This document shows positions 1 through 7,074 of a stretch of 34,443 bases of DNA, one piece after another. Location of the stretch: NCBI GenBank assembly GCA_036389795.1, contig DASVWD010000101.1, positions 1 through 34,443 on the forward strand, written 5' to 3'. The translations under genes were made by a program, and so were the position numbers. Source of the stretch: Longimicrobium sp. (lineage in GTDB: Bacteria; Gemmatimonadota; Gemmatimonadetes; Longimicrobiales; Longimicrobiaceae). The number at the start of each line of letters is the position of its first letter. Within the stretch, counting starts at the first letter, position 1. The notes beneath the pieces are model-generated. The model made no database searches. It was not told the origin of the DNA and was given only the letters and a program-made list of their open reading frames with translations.

Positions 1-11
1 CTGAAAAGGTC

Positions 12-91
12 TCACACAGAGGGCACAGAGAACACAGAGGAACAGCGGAGAGATTGAAGTTCTCTCCGTGTCCTCCGTGTCCTCTGTGTGA
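12..91. repeat. Imperfect inverted repeat in the gene-free left end
   Basis: The left arm (12-40) and right arm (63-91) are inverted copies matching at 24 of 29 positions; both are built from short CACAGAG/CACGGAG-like units. No convincing gene lies in 1-326: the short open frames there show no recognisable domain and run through the repeats. The stretch holds this hairpin and a second one at 254-300. It looks like a dispersed intergenic repeat and not a regulatory site for a particular gene. Confidence 0.6.
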
Positions 92-253
92 TGCCAATCT
101 GTTTCTCGCGAACCAGAACAATGCTCGGAAACGTGGTATGATGCGGAGGAAAGTCTCGTGAGGACGCTCCCTCAGGATGACATCTTCCTGGTGTTGCGGA
201 AGTTGTGAAGAATGCACAGCCGATTTCAAGAAGTGGTATCACGCGGAGACGCA

Positions 254-300
254 AAGACGCGGCGACACGGAGAGCGAGGTCCTCCGTGTCGCCGCGTCTT
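254..300. repeat. Perfect 19-bp inverted repeat, possible terminator of the oxidoreductase operon
   Basis: The arms 254-272 and 282-300 are exact reverse complements around a 9-nt loop. It sits 27 bp beyond the stop codon of the minus-strand operon that ends at 327, so its RNA would fold strongly just after translation ends. There is no clear T-run on the minus strand, so intrinsic termination is inferred, and a dispersed palindromic repeat is equally likely. Confidence 0.55.
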
Positions 301-326
301 CGCGCGAGGCTTTTCGATACCTGTCC

Positions 327-833
327 CTACACCGCCGGCCGCATCGCCGGCACCCGTTTCCCGAGCAGCTTGAGGCCGTAGTAGGTGATGGGCGGGTACA
401 GCCCGTCGGCCAGCGACCAGCCGACGACGTACGCCGCGTTCCCCTGGAACACGCCGAAGAAGTTCGGGTGCTCCCAGGTGCCGAAGAGCACCTGCTCGAA
501 CACCTTCACCACCACGCTGAAGGTGGCGAAGAGCACGAACTGGAGCCACATCGGCTGCGTGCGCCACACTCCCAGGTACAGGAACGTCAGGCAGACGCCG
601 ATCCACACGAAGGTGTGCAGGAAGTTGTTCACCCAGGGGAGGAAGCTCATCACCCCCGCGCGGAAGAGCAGGTAGTTGGCGATGAAGACCGACACCGCCC
701 ACGCCGAGCCGACCAGGAGCGCCGTGGAGCGCTCCTCCGGCTCCAGGCGCGGCTTGATCACGCGGATCGCGGCGAACAGCCCCGCGTAGAGGAGGAGCGC
801 CGCCGCAACCGTCAGCGGAGTGACCGTGTGCAT
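327..833 (-). CDS. Small multi-pass membrane protein, function unknown
   Basis: This is a 168-residue protein that I cannot assign to a family. It has about five hydrophobic segments (roughly residues 5-25, 40-60, 65-90, 95-115 and 130-155) with short loops. There is no signal peptide, and conserved-looking aromatic positions include WVNNFLHTFVW and GTWEHPNFFGVF. Its start is 13 bp after the stop of the GMC oxidoreductase gene upstream, and a strong GAGGGAGGG ribosome site sits in that gap, overlapping the upstream stop codon, so the two are almost certainly co-transcribed. Given its membrane topology and the membrane domain of its partner, a role as a subunit or anchor of the oxidoreductase is plausible but is inference only. 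Coding potential is well supported by the spacing and ribosome site. Confidence 0.8.
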   Translation of the reverse strand: MHTVTPLTVAAALLLYAGLFAAIRVIKPRLEPEERSTALLVGSAWAVSVFIANYLLFRAGVMSFLPWVNNFLHTFVWIGVCLTFLYLGVWRTQPMWLQFVLFATFSVVVKVFEQVLFGTWEHPNFFGVFQGNAAYVVGWSLADGLYPPITYYGLKLLGKRVPAMRPAV

Positions 834-845
834 CGCGCCCTCCCT

Positions 846-3782
846 CTAGCGGGCCTCGTGGATGCGCGGCGCGGCGTAGTGCGCCAGCGCCATCACCGTG
901 AGCTGCGGGTTCACGGTGGTGGAGGTGGGGAACACGCTCGCGTCGCAGACGAACAGGTTCTGGTAGCCGTGCACGCGGAAGCCGGGGTCCACCACCCCCA
1001 GCGACGGGTCGCGGGAGACGGCGTTGCCGCCCTGCGGGTGCCCGGTGCCCAGCGTCAGCTCGTACGGGTCGAGGGCGACGGCCGGGAGCTGCGCCAGCAT
1101 GTTGGGGTGCGTGAACTCCAGGTACCGCCACGAGTTCAGCATCAGCCTCCGCGCGCCCGCGGCGAAGAGGATCTGCCCCAGCTCCATCAGCGCGTCGGCC
1201 AGCTTGCGCCGGTCGCCGTCGGTGGGCCTGTAGTGCACCGCCGCCCCGCCGGTGAGCGCGTCGCCGATGCTGCCGTTGCGCTCGGTGCCCACCAGCACCC
1301 CCACCGCCATCAGCCGGCGGTAGGCGCGCATGTTGTGGTAGTGGTCCTCGAACCAGCCGGGCATGTTCACCGCCTGCGAGACGGGCGGGTTGAACCAGGT
1401 CTCGTACACCCACCCGCGCTCGGGGCGCGGCACGCCGAAGTGCGAGATCTGCAGCCCGTCGAAGGCGTCCATCGGGTCGTCGAACTCGGCGGTGAACGGC
1501 GCGCCCAGGTTGAAGCTCACGTGGCGCCCCACCGGGAGCCCGGCGCCGATCCGGCTCTGCTTGAGGAGGTAGCTGGAGGCGATGGGGCCGGCCGCCACCA
1601 CGAACTTGCGGGCCCGCACCCGCAGCGTGCGCCCGTCGGGGAGCTTCGCCACGGCCTCGGTGGCCCGGCCGGCGCCGTCGGTGGCGATCCGCTGCACCGG
1701 GGCCTCGGAGAAGATGCGCACCCGGTCGGCGCCGAAGTCGCGCTGCGCCCAGGGGAGCGCCGTCTCCAGCATGGAGAGCTTGGCGCCGTAGCGGCAGCCG
1801 ATGTTGCAGTAGCCGCACCCCAGGCAGCCGGCGATGTTGGCGTCCACCGCGGCCGTGCGCAGCTGCTCCGGCGTGAGCCCCAGCCGCGCGACGCCCTCCA
1901 GGTACTTCGGGAACGAGGGGTTGAGCCGGTTGTGCGGGTTGTAGGGCGTGCCCTCGTCCTGGGAGCGGATCTTCAGCCACTCCTTCACCTGCTCGGTGCT
2001 GCGCCGGTACTCGTCGGCGTCGATCCCGGCGCGCAGCTCCTCGTTCCAGCGCCGCAGCACGTGGTCGGGGGTGGCGAACGACACCGCGTTGTTGATCACC
2101 GTGCTCCCGCCCACGCAGCTCCCCTGCAGCACCGTGAAGCGGAAGTCCTCGGTCTGCTGGAAGGCGCCGTCGGAGTACAGCTTCCCGATCATCTCCACCT
2201 CGTCGGGGACGAACTCCTTCGGCGGCACGTACATCCCGCGCTCCAGCACCACCACCGACGCCGAGGGGTCCATGCCGGCGAGCTGGTAGGCCAGCACCGC
2301 GCCCCCCGCCCCGCTGCCGATCACGCAGATGTCGGCGTCCACCACCTCGTGGCCCACGTCGTCCGGCTGGTGCACGCGGAGCTTCGGCTCGCTGGGCTTC
2401 AGCAGCCCCAGCGTGCGCAGCTCCTCGGCGCGCGGGCGGGCTTCGAACACCCGGTAGCCCACCGTGGCGTGGGCGCGCGGGTCGTTGTAGTAGCCCACGT
2501 AGGTGACCTGCTTGCCGATGCGGATCACCGCCTGCACCAGGCGCCGGAAGACGTCGGGAAGGAGCGGGAGGAGCACGTCGGCGAAGAAGTGCCGCTTCAG
2601 GTGGTCCAGCCGCCCCTCCTGGTCCAGTTCGGAGAGCGGCGCCTTGAGGTAGAGCACCGGGTGCGCCTGGATCGCCACCAGCGCGGCGCGCTGCACCCAC
2701 TTGCGCTTGGTGCGGATCTTCGCGACGTACTGGTCGACGTTGCGGGCCACCTCGGGCGCGGGGACGGCGCGCTCGGGGCCCAGCACCAGCACGTCGGAGA
2801 GCCCGATCAGCGTGCGGTACTGCCCGGGGCTCAGGAACCGGGGCTTCAGCCAGCGGCGGAAGCAGTGGTTCTTCACCAGCCAGGTCCCGATCGCGAGAGC
2901 CGCCTCGGCCAGGACCGTCACCCACATCAGCGTGCCGACGGTCGTCGTCCACCCCAGGAGGGTGACCACGGCCCCACGGTCGGCGAGGACGAGCGCCAGC
3001 AGCCCCGCCAGCGCGGTGAGGACCAGCCCGGCCGACACCACGCTGGCGGCGGGGAGCCGCTGGCGCGGCCGGTGGGCCACGTAAAGCGCCGCCAGCGCCA
3101 GGGCCGCCCCCCACCCCGCCGCGTGCGCGGCCAGCAGCGGCTCGGCGAACACCTGCCGCAGCCCGGCGGTGAACGGCCCCACGGCGGCTGCCGCGGCGAG
3201 GGCGGCGCCGGCCAGCGCGACCGGCACCAGCGGGACGCGGATGGCGCCCGCCTCGAGCCCCTGGGTCCAGTCCGGCCAATCGGGAGCGCCCTGCTTGGCG
3301 CGCGCCTCCCGGGCCGCGCGCGCCCCCTGGAGCACCAGGGAGGCGACCAGCACGTCGAGCGTCACCGACGCCGCGAGCACCCACGGCGCCGCCGCGCCGG
3401 CCACGCCCGCGACGGCGTACGCCGTCCCGGCGGCGGCGGATACGATGAGCGCCGCCGCCAGCGCGTGCGCCAGCCCGCCGCGCCGGCGCGGGTCGCCGCC
3501 CGCGTACATGCACAGCAGCATCAGCACGGCGGCGCGCCCGGCGGCCGCGTCCACCCAGGGCGGCTGGCGGAGCGCCTCGCGCCAGGGGCCGGGGACCACC
3601 GCGCCCAGCAGCGCCAGCGCCGCCAGGGCGAAGTACAGCATGGCGGCCAGGTGGAGCGTGCGCTTCAGGGCCCGCTCGGGGTCGGTGAGCGTCTCCAGCG
3701 GGAGCGGCGCGTCGGGCCCCGGGAGCCCGGCGAGCGCGGGGACGGGGACTCTGGCCTCGGCGAGGGTCTCGGTGGTGCTCAT
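846..3782 (-). CDS. Membrane-anchored GMC-family FAD oxidoreductase with a Cys-cluster insert
   Basis: This 978-residue protein has two parts. Residues about 40-305 are a membrane region with roughly eight hydrophobic helices. Residues about 480-978 are a glucose-methanol-choline (GMC) flavoprotein: the FAD-binding Rossmann motif GSGAGG lies at 489-494, and the C-terminal active-site region carries GTGHPQGG (His915) and VNPQLT (Asn958), matching the His/Asn pair of the family. The family oxidises alcohols, sugars or sterols with FAD. An unusual stretch has four cysteines, CLGCGYCNIGC (Cys653, 656, 659, 663), spaced like an iron-sulfur or zinc site. The start ATG is preceded by GGAGAG. The gene heads a two-gene operon and is served by a promoter at 3938-3965. 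Substrate and electron acceptor cannot be read from the sequence; the membrane domain hints at electron delivery to the membrane (inference). Confidence 0.9.
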   Translation of the reverse strand: MSTTETLAEARVPVPALAGLPGPDAPLPLETLTDPERALKRTLHLAAMLYFALAALALLGAVVPGPWREALRQPPWVDAAAGRAAVLMLLCMYAGGDPRRRGGLAHALAAALIVSAAAGTAYAVAGVAGAAAPWVLAASVTLDVLVASLVLQGARAAREARAKQGAPDWPDWTQGLEAGAIRVPLVPVALAGAALAAAAAVGPFTAGLRQVFAEPLLAAHAAGWGAALALAALYVAHRPRQRLPAASVVSAGLVLTALAGLLALVLADRGAVVTLLGWTTTVGTLMWVTVLAEAALAIGTWLVKNHCFRRWLKPRFLSPGQYRTLIGLSDVLVLGPERAVPAPEVARNVDQYVAKIRTKRKWVQRAALVAIQAHPVLYLKAPLSELDQEGRLDHLKRHFFADVLLPLLPDVFRRLVQAVIRIGKQVTYVGYYNDPRAHATVGYRVFEARPRAEELRTLGLLKPSEPKLRVHQPDDVGHEVVDADICVIGSGAGGAVLAYQLAGMDPSASVVVLERGMYVPPKEFVPDEVEMIGKLYSDGAFQQTEDFRFTVLQGSCVGGSTVINNAVSFATPDHVLRRWNEELRAGIDADEYRRSTEQVKEWLKIRSQDEGTPYNPHNRLNPSFPKYLEGVARLGLTPEQLRTAAVDANIAGCLGCGYCNIGCRYGAKLSMLETALPWAQRDFGADRVRIFSEAPVQRIATDGAGRATEAVAKLPDGRTLRVRARKFVVAAGPIASSYLLKQSRIGAGLPVGRHVSFNLGAPFTAEFDDPMDAFDGLQISHFGVPRPERGWVYETWFNPPVSQAVNMPGWFEDHYHNMRAYRRLMAVGVLVGTERNGSIGDALTGGAAVHYRPTDGDRRKLADALMELGQILFAAGARRLMLNSWRYLEFTHPNMLAQLPAVALDPYELTLGTGHPQGGNAVSRDPSLGVVDPGFRVHGYQNLFVCDASVFPTSTTVNPQLTVMALAHYAAPRIHEAR

Positions 3783-3937
3783 GGGAGCTCTCTCCGGCCC
3801 GCGGCGGAGTGGTCGCCGGAAGGCCGCCGGTGAAGGTGAACGGGAGGGGAATGAAAGAGGCGCGGCGCGGCGGAGGCCGCGGGCGCGGGGACTTCCGAAG
3901 GGGGAGGGCTCCGCGGCGCGGAAATCCTCTCAGGTCA

Positions 3938-3965
3938 ATTGTAGGGGTCGAATCCGGGCGGTCAA
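3938..3965 (-). promoter_or_regulatory. Sigma70-like promoter for the GMC oxidoreductase operon
   Basis: On the minus strand TTGACC (3960-3965) is separated by 16 bp from TACAAT (3938-3943), a near-consensus -35/-10 pair in very GC-rich DNA. Transcription would start near 3930, leaving an untranslated leader of about 150 bases before the ATG at 3782. The rest of the 3783-4083 gap shows only a GC-rich hairpin at 4050-4076 and no gene. Confidence 0.6.
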
Positions 3966-4049
3966 GGCTCTCGTCGCGCTGGCCGACAGGCAGCGGGTGG
4001 GCGCACGGGTGAGGAAGTTCGGGGATGGATCAGGAGTCCGGATGGGCGG

Positions 4050-4076
4050 GCCGCCGCTCCGCGGGAGAGCGGCGGC
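4050..4076 (-). terminator. GC-rich hairpin after the Xre antitoxin gene
   Basis: A perfect 10-bp stem (4050-4059 with 4067-4076) and a 7-nt loop lie directly beyond the stop codon of the minus-strand gene that ends at 4084. No T-run follows on the minus strand, so it is a putative or Rho-assisted terminator. Confidence 0.4.
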
Positions 4077-4083
4077 ATCTGCT

Positions 4084-4437
4084 CTAAGCGGCCCGCCTCC
4101 GTGCGGCCACGCGGCGGGGCTTCGCCGGAGGAGTCTCCTCCACGGGGGATTCGCCCAGCTCACCCAGCGGCTCCAGGCGGATCTCGGCGCGGCGGCCCAG
4201 CGCATGGCAGACCTCCGCGAGAGTGCGCAGCGTCATGTTGCGCGCGCCGCTCAGCAGGGCGGTGACGTTCGCCCGGCTGGTCCCCAGCATCCGCGCGAGC
4301 TCGGCGCGCGAGACGCCGGCCTGCTCCATCAGCCCGGCGATCTGCTCGGTGGTCCACAGGACGAGGCGTTCCTGCTCGTACTCGCGGCGCGCCTCCGGCG
4401 TGGCGGTCTGCCGCTCGGTCCACTCGCGGTTCCTCAT
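4084..4437 (-). CDS. Xre-family HTH antitoxin (HigA-like)
   Basis: This 117-residue protein carries a helix-turn-helix of the Cro/C1 (Xre) type at about residues 38-90: AGVSRAELARMLGTSRANVT followed by LLSGARNMTLRTLAEVCHALG. The basic, Ala/Arg-rich tail (about 95-117) is probably disordered. It overlaps the upstream toxin gene by four bases (ATGA: ATG of this gene, TGA of the toxin), giving translational coupling and the toxin-first order typical of HigBA systems. By family knowledge the protein neutralises the toxin and represses the operon by binding the palindrome upstream (4841-4864). A long N-terminal extension is possible in this frame, but only the ATG at 4437 fits the coupling. Confidence is high for the DNA-binding role and moderate for the HigA name. 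Confidence 0.88.
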   Translation of the reverse strand: MRNREWTERQTATPEARREYEQERLVLWTTEQIAGLMEQAGVSRAELARMLGTSRANVTALLSGARNMTLRTLAEVCHALGRRAEIRLEPLGELGESPVEETPPAKPRRVAARRRAA

Positions 4438-4811
4438 CGCCTCCACCCTTTCTGGTCGAAGTACCAGCGCCGGCGCTCTTCGGCCCGCTCCAGGTCGGCG
4501 CGGCTGTGCTTGTCCTGCTTCTTGATCACGGCGTGCGCCAGCATCACGTGGCGGTCCGGCGTGAAGAAGCAGTAGATGCGGATCTGGAAGCTCTTGAATT
4601 CCCAGATCTCGTCGCGGTCGGCGAGCTTCTTGAACTTCGTGTCGTTCGAGATGCGTCCCGCCTCTCCCAGCATCTCGAACATCACGTCGAGCTTCCGTCG
4701 GTCGCCTGGCTCCAGTGCATCCAGGAAGTCGCCCACCGGATCGGAGCGGTCCGCCAGCTCCAGGCACTGGATCGTGAACCTGGCTCCGACGTATTCCGGA
4801 GGACGCGGCAT
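4434..4811 (-). CDS. RelE/HigB-like toxin (Gp49-type)
   Basis: This 125-residue protein resembles the RelE/HigB superfamily, in particular the phage Gp49-like group: about residues 58-100 read KKLADRDEIWEFKSFQIRIY then CFFTPDRHVMLAHAVIKKQD, with the usual Lys/Arg-rich end. Toxins of this family cleave mRNA at the ribosome. Several upstream in-frame ATGs exist; the one at 4811 is chosen because GGGAGG lies 7 nt before it and the operator at 4841-4864 lies upstream of it. It is followed by the Xre antitoxin with an ATGA overlap. Base composition is a little less GC-rich than the flanking genes, consistent with horizontal transfer. A HigB versus generic RelE/ParE assignment cannot be settled here. 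Confidence 0.88.
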   Translation of the reverse strand: MPRPPEYVGARFTIQCLELADRSDPVGDFLDALEPGDRRKLDVMFEMLGEAGRISNDTKFKKLADRDEIWEFKSFQIRIYCFFTPDRHVMLAHAVIKKQDKHSRADLERAEERRRWYFDQKGWRR

Positions 4812-4840
4812 CAAGCGCCTCCCGGCAAGGGACCGGAAGC

Positions 4841-4864
4841 ATATGTTAACATATAGATTAACAT
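4841..4864. promoter_or_regulatory. Palindromic operator of the toxin-antitoxin operon
   Basis: ATATGTTAACATAT (4841-4854) is a perfect 14-bp palindrome. The half-site TTAACAT recurs at 4858-4864, giving a second, wider inverted pair (4843-4849 with 4858-4864). The block is AT-rich in GC-rich surroundings and lies about 30 bp before the toxin start, where autorepressing antitoxins usually bind; it probably overlaps the promoter. Confidence 0.7.
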
Positions 4865-4960
4865 CAAGCAAGTCGGCTGGAGGGGTACGTCTCGGAAGGA
4901 ATCCGGACGGAGGAAACACAAACGTACAACTCCTGACAGTCGGTTGCAAGGGATGCGTCT

Positions 4961-5006
4961 CCGAAAAACGAAGCAACGCCCCCGCCGGCGAAGGCGGGGG
5001 CGTTGC
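4961..5006 (-). terminator. Rho-independent terminator of the cupredoxin cluster
   Basis: A perfect 14-bp stem (4973-4986 with 4993-5006) and a 6-nt loop are followed on the minus strand by TTCGTTTTT. It lies 24 bp beyond the last cupredoxin gene (stop at 5030). This is one of the two clearest intrinsic terminators in the window. Confidence 0.85.
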
Positions 5007-5029
5007 GGTTCATTCTCCGGACGCGTGCC

Positions 5030-5416
5030 CTACTGCACCACCACCGTCGCCCGCATGGACGGGTGCGGCTCGCAGTGGTAGGGGTTGCTCCCGGCCTGCG
5101 TGAAGGTGCGGCGGAAGACGGCGAAGCGCGGCAGCACGTTCGAGTCCCAGACGTCCGCGTCGGACGTGCTGGAGTGCTGCGAGGGGCCGCAGTTCACCCA
5201 GACCACCTCCTGTCCCGACGCCACGGTGACCTGCGCCGGCGAGAACTGGAAGTCGGAGATGCGCACCACGTTGGCCGGCTGGGTGCCCGTGCAGAGCTCC
5301 TCGCCGTCGGTGGCGGTGATGCCGCCGCGGTCGGAGAAGCACCCGGCCAGCGACGACGCCGCCACCAGGGCCGCGAACGCCGCGCACGCGAAGCTGTAGG
5401 TCGAATGCGCTTTCAT
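5030..5416 (-). CDS. Plastocyanin-like cupredoxin lipoprotein
   Basis: This 128-residue protein has a signal peptide ending in a lipobox (SSLAGC, Cys26), so it should be a membrane-attached lipoprotein. A single cupredoxin domain spans about residues 45-128 with a full type 1 copper set: His81 (SQHSS), Cys115, His118 and Met121 (YHCEPHPSM). Cys42 and Cys76 may form a disulfide. Cupredoxins carry single electrons between periplasmic redox partners; the partner here is unknown. The gene starts inside the stop of the upstream barrel-cupredoxin gene (ATGA overlap) and ends just before a strong terminator, so it is the last gene of the cluster. The domain assignment is firm; the specific role is not known. 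Confidence 0.9.
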   Translation of the reverse strand: MKAHSTYSFACAAFAALVAASSLAGCFSDRGGITATDGEELCTGTQPANVVRISDFQFSPAQVTVASGQEVVWVNCGPSQHSSTSDADVWDSNVLPRFAVFRRTFTQAGSNPYHCEPHPSMRATVVVQ

Positions 5417-6495
5417 CGGACCACCACCGTGCCCTTCATGAAGGGGTGCGGAGTGCAGTGGAAGGGGTAGGTCCCCGGGCGCGTGAAGGTGTAGCGCCAC
5501 GTCCCTCCGCTCTGGACGAGCCCCGAGTCGAACGAGTTGTCGTCGGCCGTCACCGTGTGCGCCAGCGGGTCGTTGTTGGTCCACTCCACCGTGGTGCCGG
5601 CCTCGATCTCGATGCGCGCCGGCACGAAGGCCAGGTTGCGCATCCCCGCCTTCTCCACCTTCCCCGTGGGCGCCACCCCGCCCTCCTGCGGCGCGGCCGG
5701 CGGCGGGGGCGGGGCCGCGGGCGCGGCCGCCGCGCCGCGGCCGAACCAGCGCTGCAGCGTGAGCGGGATGGTGAACTCGAAGCCGTAGCGCACCACGTCG
5801 TCGCCCTTCGAGACGCCCTGGAGGGTGTAGACCGTGGTGTTGGTGGCCTGGATCGAGAGCGTGTGCGGCGTGTGCGGGATCGCCAGGTGCAGCCCCGCGC
5901 TCCACGCCATCTGCTCGCCCTCGTGCCGGTCGGTGAGCTGGGCCACGTCGCCGGCCAGCGCGAAGTAGCGCGAGATGCGCACCGTGGCGCCCCCGGCGAG
6001 CGCGAAGCGCGTCTGCCCGGCCGAGTCGGCGTCGGCCAGCACGCGGCCGGCGGCCACCACCCGCACCGGCCCCTCGCGCCGCGCCAGGCTCACCTCGCCG
6101 TCCACCCCGTCCGAGGCCAGGTTGTAGGCCACCATCCCGCCCAGGTCCAGCGGCGCGCCGCGGTCCTGCTGGAAGAGCGCGTGGCGCAGGAAGAACTCCC
6201 ACTCGTTGGGGAAGCCCGGCGCCAGCGTGGAGTTGGTGGAGTAGTGGAACCCCACCAGCGTCCGCATCGGCAGCCCCGCGGCCACGGTGAAGGTGGGGAA
6301 GTTGGTCACCTTCCGCTGCGGCGCGTCGCTGGCGATGAAGCGGTGGATGAAGTGGAAGTACAGCTGTCCGCTGCTCCCCACCCACCCCCCGTTCAGGTTG
6401 GGCGAGCGGTCGAGCAGCGACTGGGCGCGCGCGGGTGCTGCGAGCGCCCCGGCCGCGAGGGCTGCGGCGCACACGGCGCGGACGAATCTCGGCAC
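5413..6495 (-). CDS. Outer-membrane-barrel-like protein fused to a C-terminal cupredoxin domain
   Basis: This 360-residue protein begins with a classic signal peptide (cleavage near ARA-Q, about residue 25). Residues about 30-250 alternate like beta-strands and resemble DUF5777-type barrels (FHFIHRFIASDAPQRK, EWEFFLRHALF). An Ala/Pro linker follows at about 255-280, then a cupredoxin domain with ligands His313, Cys347, His350 and Met353 (FHCTPHPFM). I chose the GTG at 6495 because GGAG lies 7 nt upstream and the signal peptide then starts cleanly; the alternative ATG at 6522 touches the foot of a large hairpin and has no ribosome site. The gene is coupled by ATGA to the lipoprotein cupredoxin downstream. 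If the first part is a true barrel, the copper domain would sit at the periplasmic or outer face. The barrel call is inference from strand pattern. Confidence 0.82.
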   Translation of the reverse strand: MPRFVRAVCAAALAAGALAAPARAQSLLDRSPNLNGGWVGSSGQLYFHFIHRFIASDAPQRKVTNFPTFTVAAGLPMRTLVGFHYSTNSTLAPGFPNEWEFFLRHALFQQDRGAPLDLGGMVAYNLASDGVDGEVSLARREGPVRVVAAGRVLADADSAGQTRFALAGGATVRISRYFALAGDVAQLTDRHEGEQMAWSAGLHLAIPHTPHTLSIQATNTTVYTLQGVSKGDDVVRYGFEFTIPLTLQRWFGRGAAAAPAAPPPPPAAPQEGGVAPTGKVEKAGMRNLAFVPARIEIEAGTTVEWTNNDPLAHTVTADDNSFDSGLVQSGGTWRYTFTRPGTYPFHCTPHPFMKGTVVVR

Positions 6496-6524
6496 GGTCT
6501 GGCTCCAGGCTGGGGTAAACATCA

Positions 6525-6600
6525 GTGCCCAGTGCCTAGTGCCCAGTGCCCAGGAAGAAACCGTGCAGTTCCTGGGCACTGGGCACTGGGGACTGGGCAC
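6525..6600. repeat. 30-bp inverted repeat of ACTGGGC/GCCCAGT units
   Basis: The arms 6525-6554 and 6571-6600 pair at 28 of 30 positions around a 16-nt loop and are made of 7-bp ACTGGGC units in opposite orientations. The same heptamer occurs in tandem at 28818-28838. It lies between two cupredoxin genes and would form a very stable RNA hairpin that could terminate, attenuate or protect the transcript; it may equally be a dispersed repeat. Confidence 0.8.
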
Positions 6601-6606
6601 TTTACG

Positions 6607-7032
6607 TCACTGAACGGTAATGGTGCCCTTCATCCCCATCGCCATGTGGGGCATGCAGAAGAACTCGTAGCGGCCAGCCTTCACGCCCGCGAAGGAGACC
6701 ACGTAGGCCCCGTTGGGCTCGGTCACCAGCGCGCCCCAGAGCGGCTGCAGCTGGTTCGGCATCGCCGCCGCCAGCACCCGCTCCACGTCGTCGGGCACCT
6801 TGGCGGGGTCGAACGACACGTTGTGCGGGCCGCCCGACACGTTCACGAAGCGGATGCGGTCGCCCGCGTGGATGGTCAGGTTCGCCGGCTCGAAGCGGGC
6901 CGTCTGCCCCTCCATGATCATCTTCACCTCGTGCGTGGCGGGGGGCGTGGCCGCCTCCAGCCCGCTGCGGGCGCCCATCGCGGCCAGGGCGAGCGCGCCC
7001 GCGGCCAGACCCATCGCGATCTTCCTGCTCAT
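6607..7032 (-). CDS. Pseudoazurin-like cupredoxin, periplasmic
   Basis: This 141-residue protein has a cleavable signal peptide (residues 1 to about 27, ending near GLEAA). It then carries one cupredoxin domain with copper ligands His70 (GPHNV), Cys126, His129 and Met134. The ligand loop CMPHMAMGMKG closely follows the pseudoazurin pattern, in which the axial Met is the second of the closely spaced methionines. The gap between His70 and Cys126 is long (55 residues) and holds a helical insert. GAGAGG precedes the ATG. It lies 42 bp downstream of the Ig-like/cupredoxin gene and is followed by the 6525-6600 hairpin, so it probably belongs to the same transcript. Role: soluble periplasmic electron carrier (family knowledge); partner unknown. 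Confidence 0.9.
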   Translation of the reverse strand: MSRKIAMGLAAGALALAAMGARSGLEAATPPATHEVKMIMEGQTARFEPANLTIHAGDRIRFVNVSGGPHNVSFDPAKVPDDVERVLAAAMPNQLQPLWGALVTEPNGAYVVSFAGVKAGRYEFFCMPHMAMGMKGTITVQ

Positions 7033-7074
7033 CGTACTGCCTCTCGTTTCAGGGGTGGTTTGCGAGGCCGCGCG

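Noticed and set aside
12-254. An 80-codon minus-strand frame at the left end
   Set aside because: It is composed of the inverted repeat and has no ribosome site or homology that I can see.
177-3833. A 1218-codon plus-strand open frame
   Set aside because: It lies opposite the GMC oxidoreductase, is rich in Arg/His/Pro/Gly as expected for the antisense of GC-rich coding DNA, and shows no domain.
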